Origin: Bacteroidales bacterium
GTDB lineage: Bacteria > Bacteroidota > Bacteroidia > Bacteroidales > Muribaculaceae
Length of the DNA: 34,159 bases
Assembly: GCA_019415705.1 (NCBI GenBank)
Contig: DXYS01000026.1
Coordinates: forward strand, 37,305-71,463
Direction: 5' to 3'
Within the stretch, counting starts at the first letter, position 1; every line of letters starts with the position of its first letter. Both the position numbers and the translations under genes were made by a program. The notes beneath the pieces were generated by a model, which ran no database searches, was not told the origin of the DNA, and worked only from the letters and a program-made list of their open reading frames with translations. Below, in pieces: positions 32,690-34,159 of the stretch.

Positions 32690-34120
32690 TTATTTTATGA
32701 CTTTATATGTTTTTACCGAGCCGTTGTCATACCGGTCAACGACGATGTTGACACCGTCAAACGCGCGGTCTGAGCTGTGGCCGAGCACATCATAATATGT
32801 CCTGCTGACGACTTCGCCCTCTGCAACATTATCAACAATGCCTGTCGGCACACCACCCTTTTTGTCTGCATAAACAGCGACATCTTTAAGATAAAGACCT
32901 TCTGTTTCAGTATCAGCGGGTGTCCCTAACAATGGCGATGATGTGTCGCCAATCCAGCGGACATATACATCTCCGGTGTGTTCGGGTAGTTCGGCATCAA
33001 AATTAATCCATTTATTCTTGACATCCATGTTTACAGTCTTAAGATCTGCGTAATCGGTGCCATTTGTCGAATACTGCATTTTCTGGACGGAGTGGACACA
33101 ATCATTGTCGGCAGCCACATATGAATGGACACGTATATTTGTGTAACCGTCTGTATTGAAGCGCGCCACAAAATAACGCGGATTATTCATGCTGCTGTAT
33201 CCGGTATAACGGCGTGCGCACGGCTCCTGTGTGCCTGTGCCGAAATCACGCTGCATAGCGCCCCAGTTTGTACGAGAGCCATTACCTTCAAAAAAGTCGA
33301 GTACACCGGGATTATCATCAGAGTGAGCATAATCACCGGGGCGTTCGCTGCGGGGCTCGCTTTCGGCGAAATCCCATGCGACAATAAACGGTTTGATGTC
33401 AAACATGGCAGTCAGTTCCACATTTTTGTCGACTGTAATACTGCGCTGTCTATCCGTCGAGTCATCGTTCCATTTGATGAAGTTTGTGACAGAGTTGGGA
33501 ACGACACTTACTACGACTTCTGTGCCTGATTCATAAATGCCGTTGACAGGCTCAGGCGAAAGACTTACTTTACCCCACTTGGCACCGTCACCGTCAAAAT
33601 TGACAGTCAGCGTATATGTATCCACAGCCGAAAATACAGCCTTGATATCGGTATCGCCGGAAATCTCAAATGTATACGGATTATCGGTCGACAAAACCGT
33701 GCCGGCTGCATCCTGCCATGAAGCAAAGCGATAGCCATAGGCGGCTGTAGCTGTGACGGTTACCTCCTCGCCTGCATCATATACTGCCTGAGCCGGAGCG
33801 ACAGAGCCGCCTTCGGCCGGAGACGCCGCAGCTGTAAAATTTGCTGCGGCAGACACAGTCTTAAGCCAGCGCGGGTCGCCTATTATACCGCCCGTTGTTG
33901 AGGCTTTTGCCAACGGTGATGTCGACAAAACGGTAAAATCGCCGTTGTCAGCATCCGGAAACTGTAATGCATCCATCCCGAGCCCAGCAAGTGTAAGGTC
34001 ATCTATGTTTTTTGTGGCACTGCTTCCCATGTTATAATCTCCGTAATCTACCACAAGATTGTTGGCTGCATTTAATGTGCCGGCATCTGCATGGACAATA
34101 TAAGGTGCAATGTCACTAAC
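32690..34120 (-). pseudogene. 5'-truncated paralogue of the pectinesterase gene, without catalytic domain
   Basis: The frame runs from an in-frame stop at 34121-34123 to the stop at 32690, about 476 residues. It matches residues about 250-665 of the 1224-aa pectinesterase: the end of the beta-helix (NNLVVDYGDYNMG), both bacterial-repeat modules and the galactose-binding-like module, at roughly four identical residues in five by eye. It then jumps to the C-terminal sorting-like domain, where the first 33 residues of the two proteins are identical. The Big_5, CE8 and FN3 modules are missing. Upstream of the serine in VSDIAPYIVHAD the homology stops and stop codons appear, so signal peptide and most of the helix are lost. 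It is probably not functional unless GTG 34054 is used. Confidence 0.8.
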
Positions 34121-34159
34121 TTAAGGAATAAACGCTCAACCAAAGCAACAAGCCGGCTG
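34121..34159. other. unrelated sequence at the truncation point, ending in a palindrome-island motif
   Basis: From 34121 the sequence shows no similarity to the paralogous gene. Its last 12 bases, ACAAGCCGGCTG, are identical to 16747-16758 within GACAAGC-type hairpin copy 3, so another palindrome island probably begins here. The window is too short to exclude a mobile element end. Confidence 0.5.

Noticed and set aside
1..34159. tRNA or rRNA genes
   Set aside because: No cloverleaf with GTTCGANTC-like arm and no conserved rRNA sequence was seen on reading; a tRNAscan-SE run would be decisive.

Overview
The window looks like the chromosome of a gut-type Bacteroidales bacterium, most likely Muribaculaceae (S24-7) or a close relative; this is inferred from gene content, not from a marker gene. 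Evidence: the Bacteroidetes -7 box TAnnTTTG lies just upstream of most gene starts, Shine-Dalgarno sequences are absent, and the run ileS, TraR/DksA-like, lspA, DUF4296 lipoprotein is typical of the order. Secreted proteins end in Bacteroidetes-type C-terminal sorting-like domains, and a pectin/fucose glycan locus sits beside a propeller/Y_Y_Y regulator.

Left third (1-9071). A 9-bp minisatellite at the left edge is followed by a small HExxH membrane protein with an operator-like palindrome upstream. A plus-strand run then carries menA (menaquinone), pyrK and pyrD (pyrimidine synthesis). Facing it is the minus-strand operon ileS - traR/dksA-like - lspA - DUF4296 lipoprotein - 68-aa protein.

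Middle (9204-19640). Two paralogous exported CsgG/LpoB-like proteins are transcribed behind a long structured leader or small RNA. Next come a 184-aa charged protein and the 3' remnant of a P-loop (AAA) kinase gene. Pyruvate kinase, a secreted type I pullulanase and a 113-aa exported protein made almost only of a sorting-like domain form a carbohydrate group. A GT2 glycosyltransferase, a LuxR-type regulator and a DUF1349 lipoprotein follow. Two non-coding, palindrome-rich islands (12114-12516 and 16697-16973) share a hairpin family: conserved boxes GACAAGC and GCAGTC inside closing stems that differ between copies yet always pair. I rate this the most interesting undescribed signal in the window.

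Right third (19973-34159). valS is followed by a glycan locus: a minus-strand operon of a GH95 alpha-L-fucosidase/galactosidase and a 1224-aa multidomain CE8 pectin methylesterase. A divergent membrane-bound AraC regulator resembles a hybrid two-component sensor with the kinase and receiver parts removed. A 20-bp tandem repeat between the divergent genes is a candidate operator. At the right edge lies a 5'-truncated near-copy of part of the pectinesterase gene that lacks the catalytic domain; its homology ends about 40 bp before the window does, in sequence matching the palindrome-island hairpins.

No rRNA, tRNA, CRISPR array, complete insertion sequence or phage gene was found.
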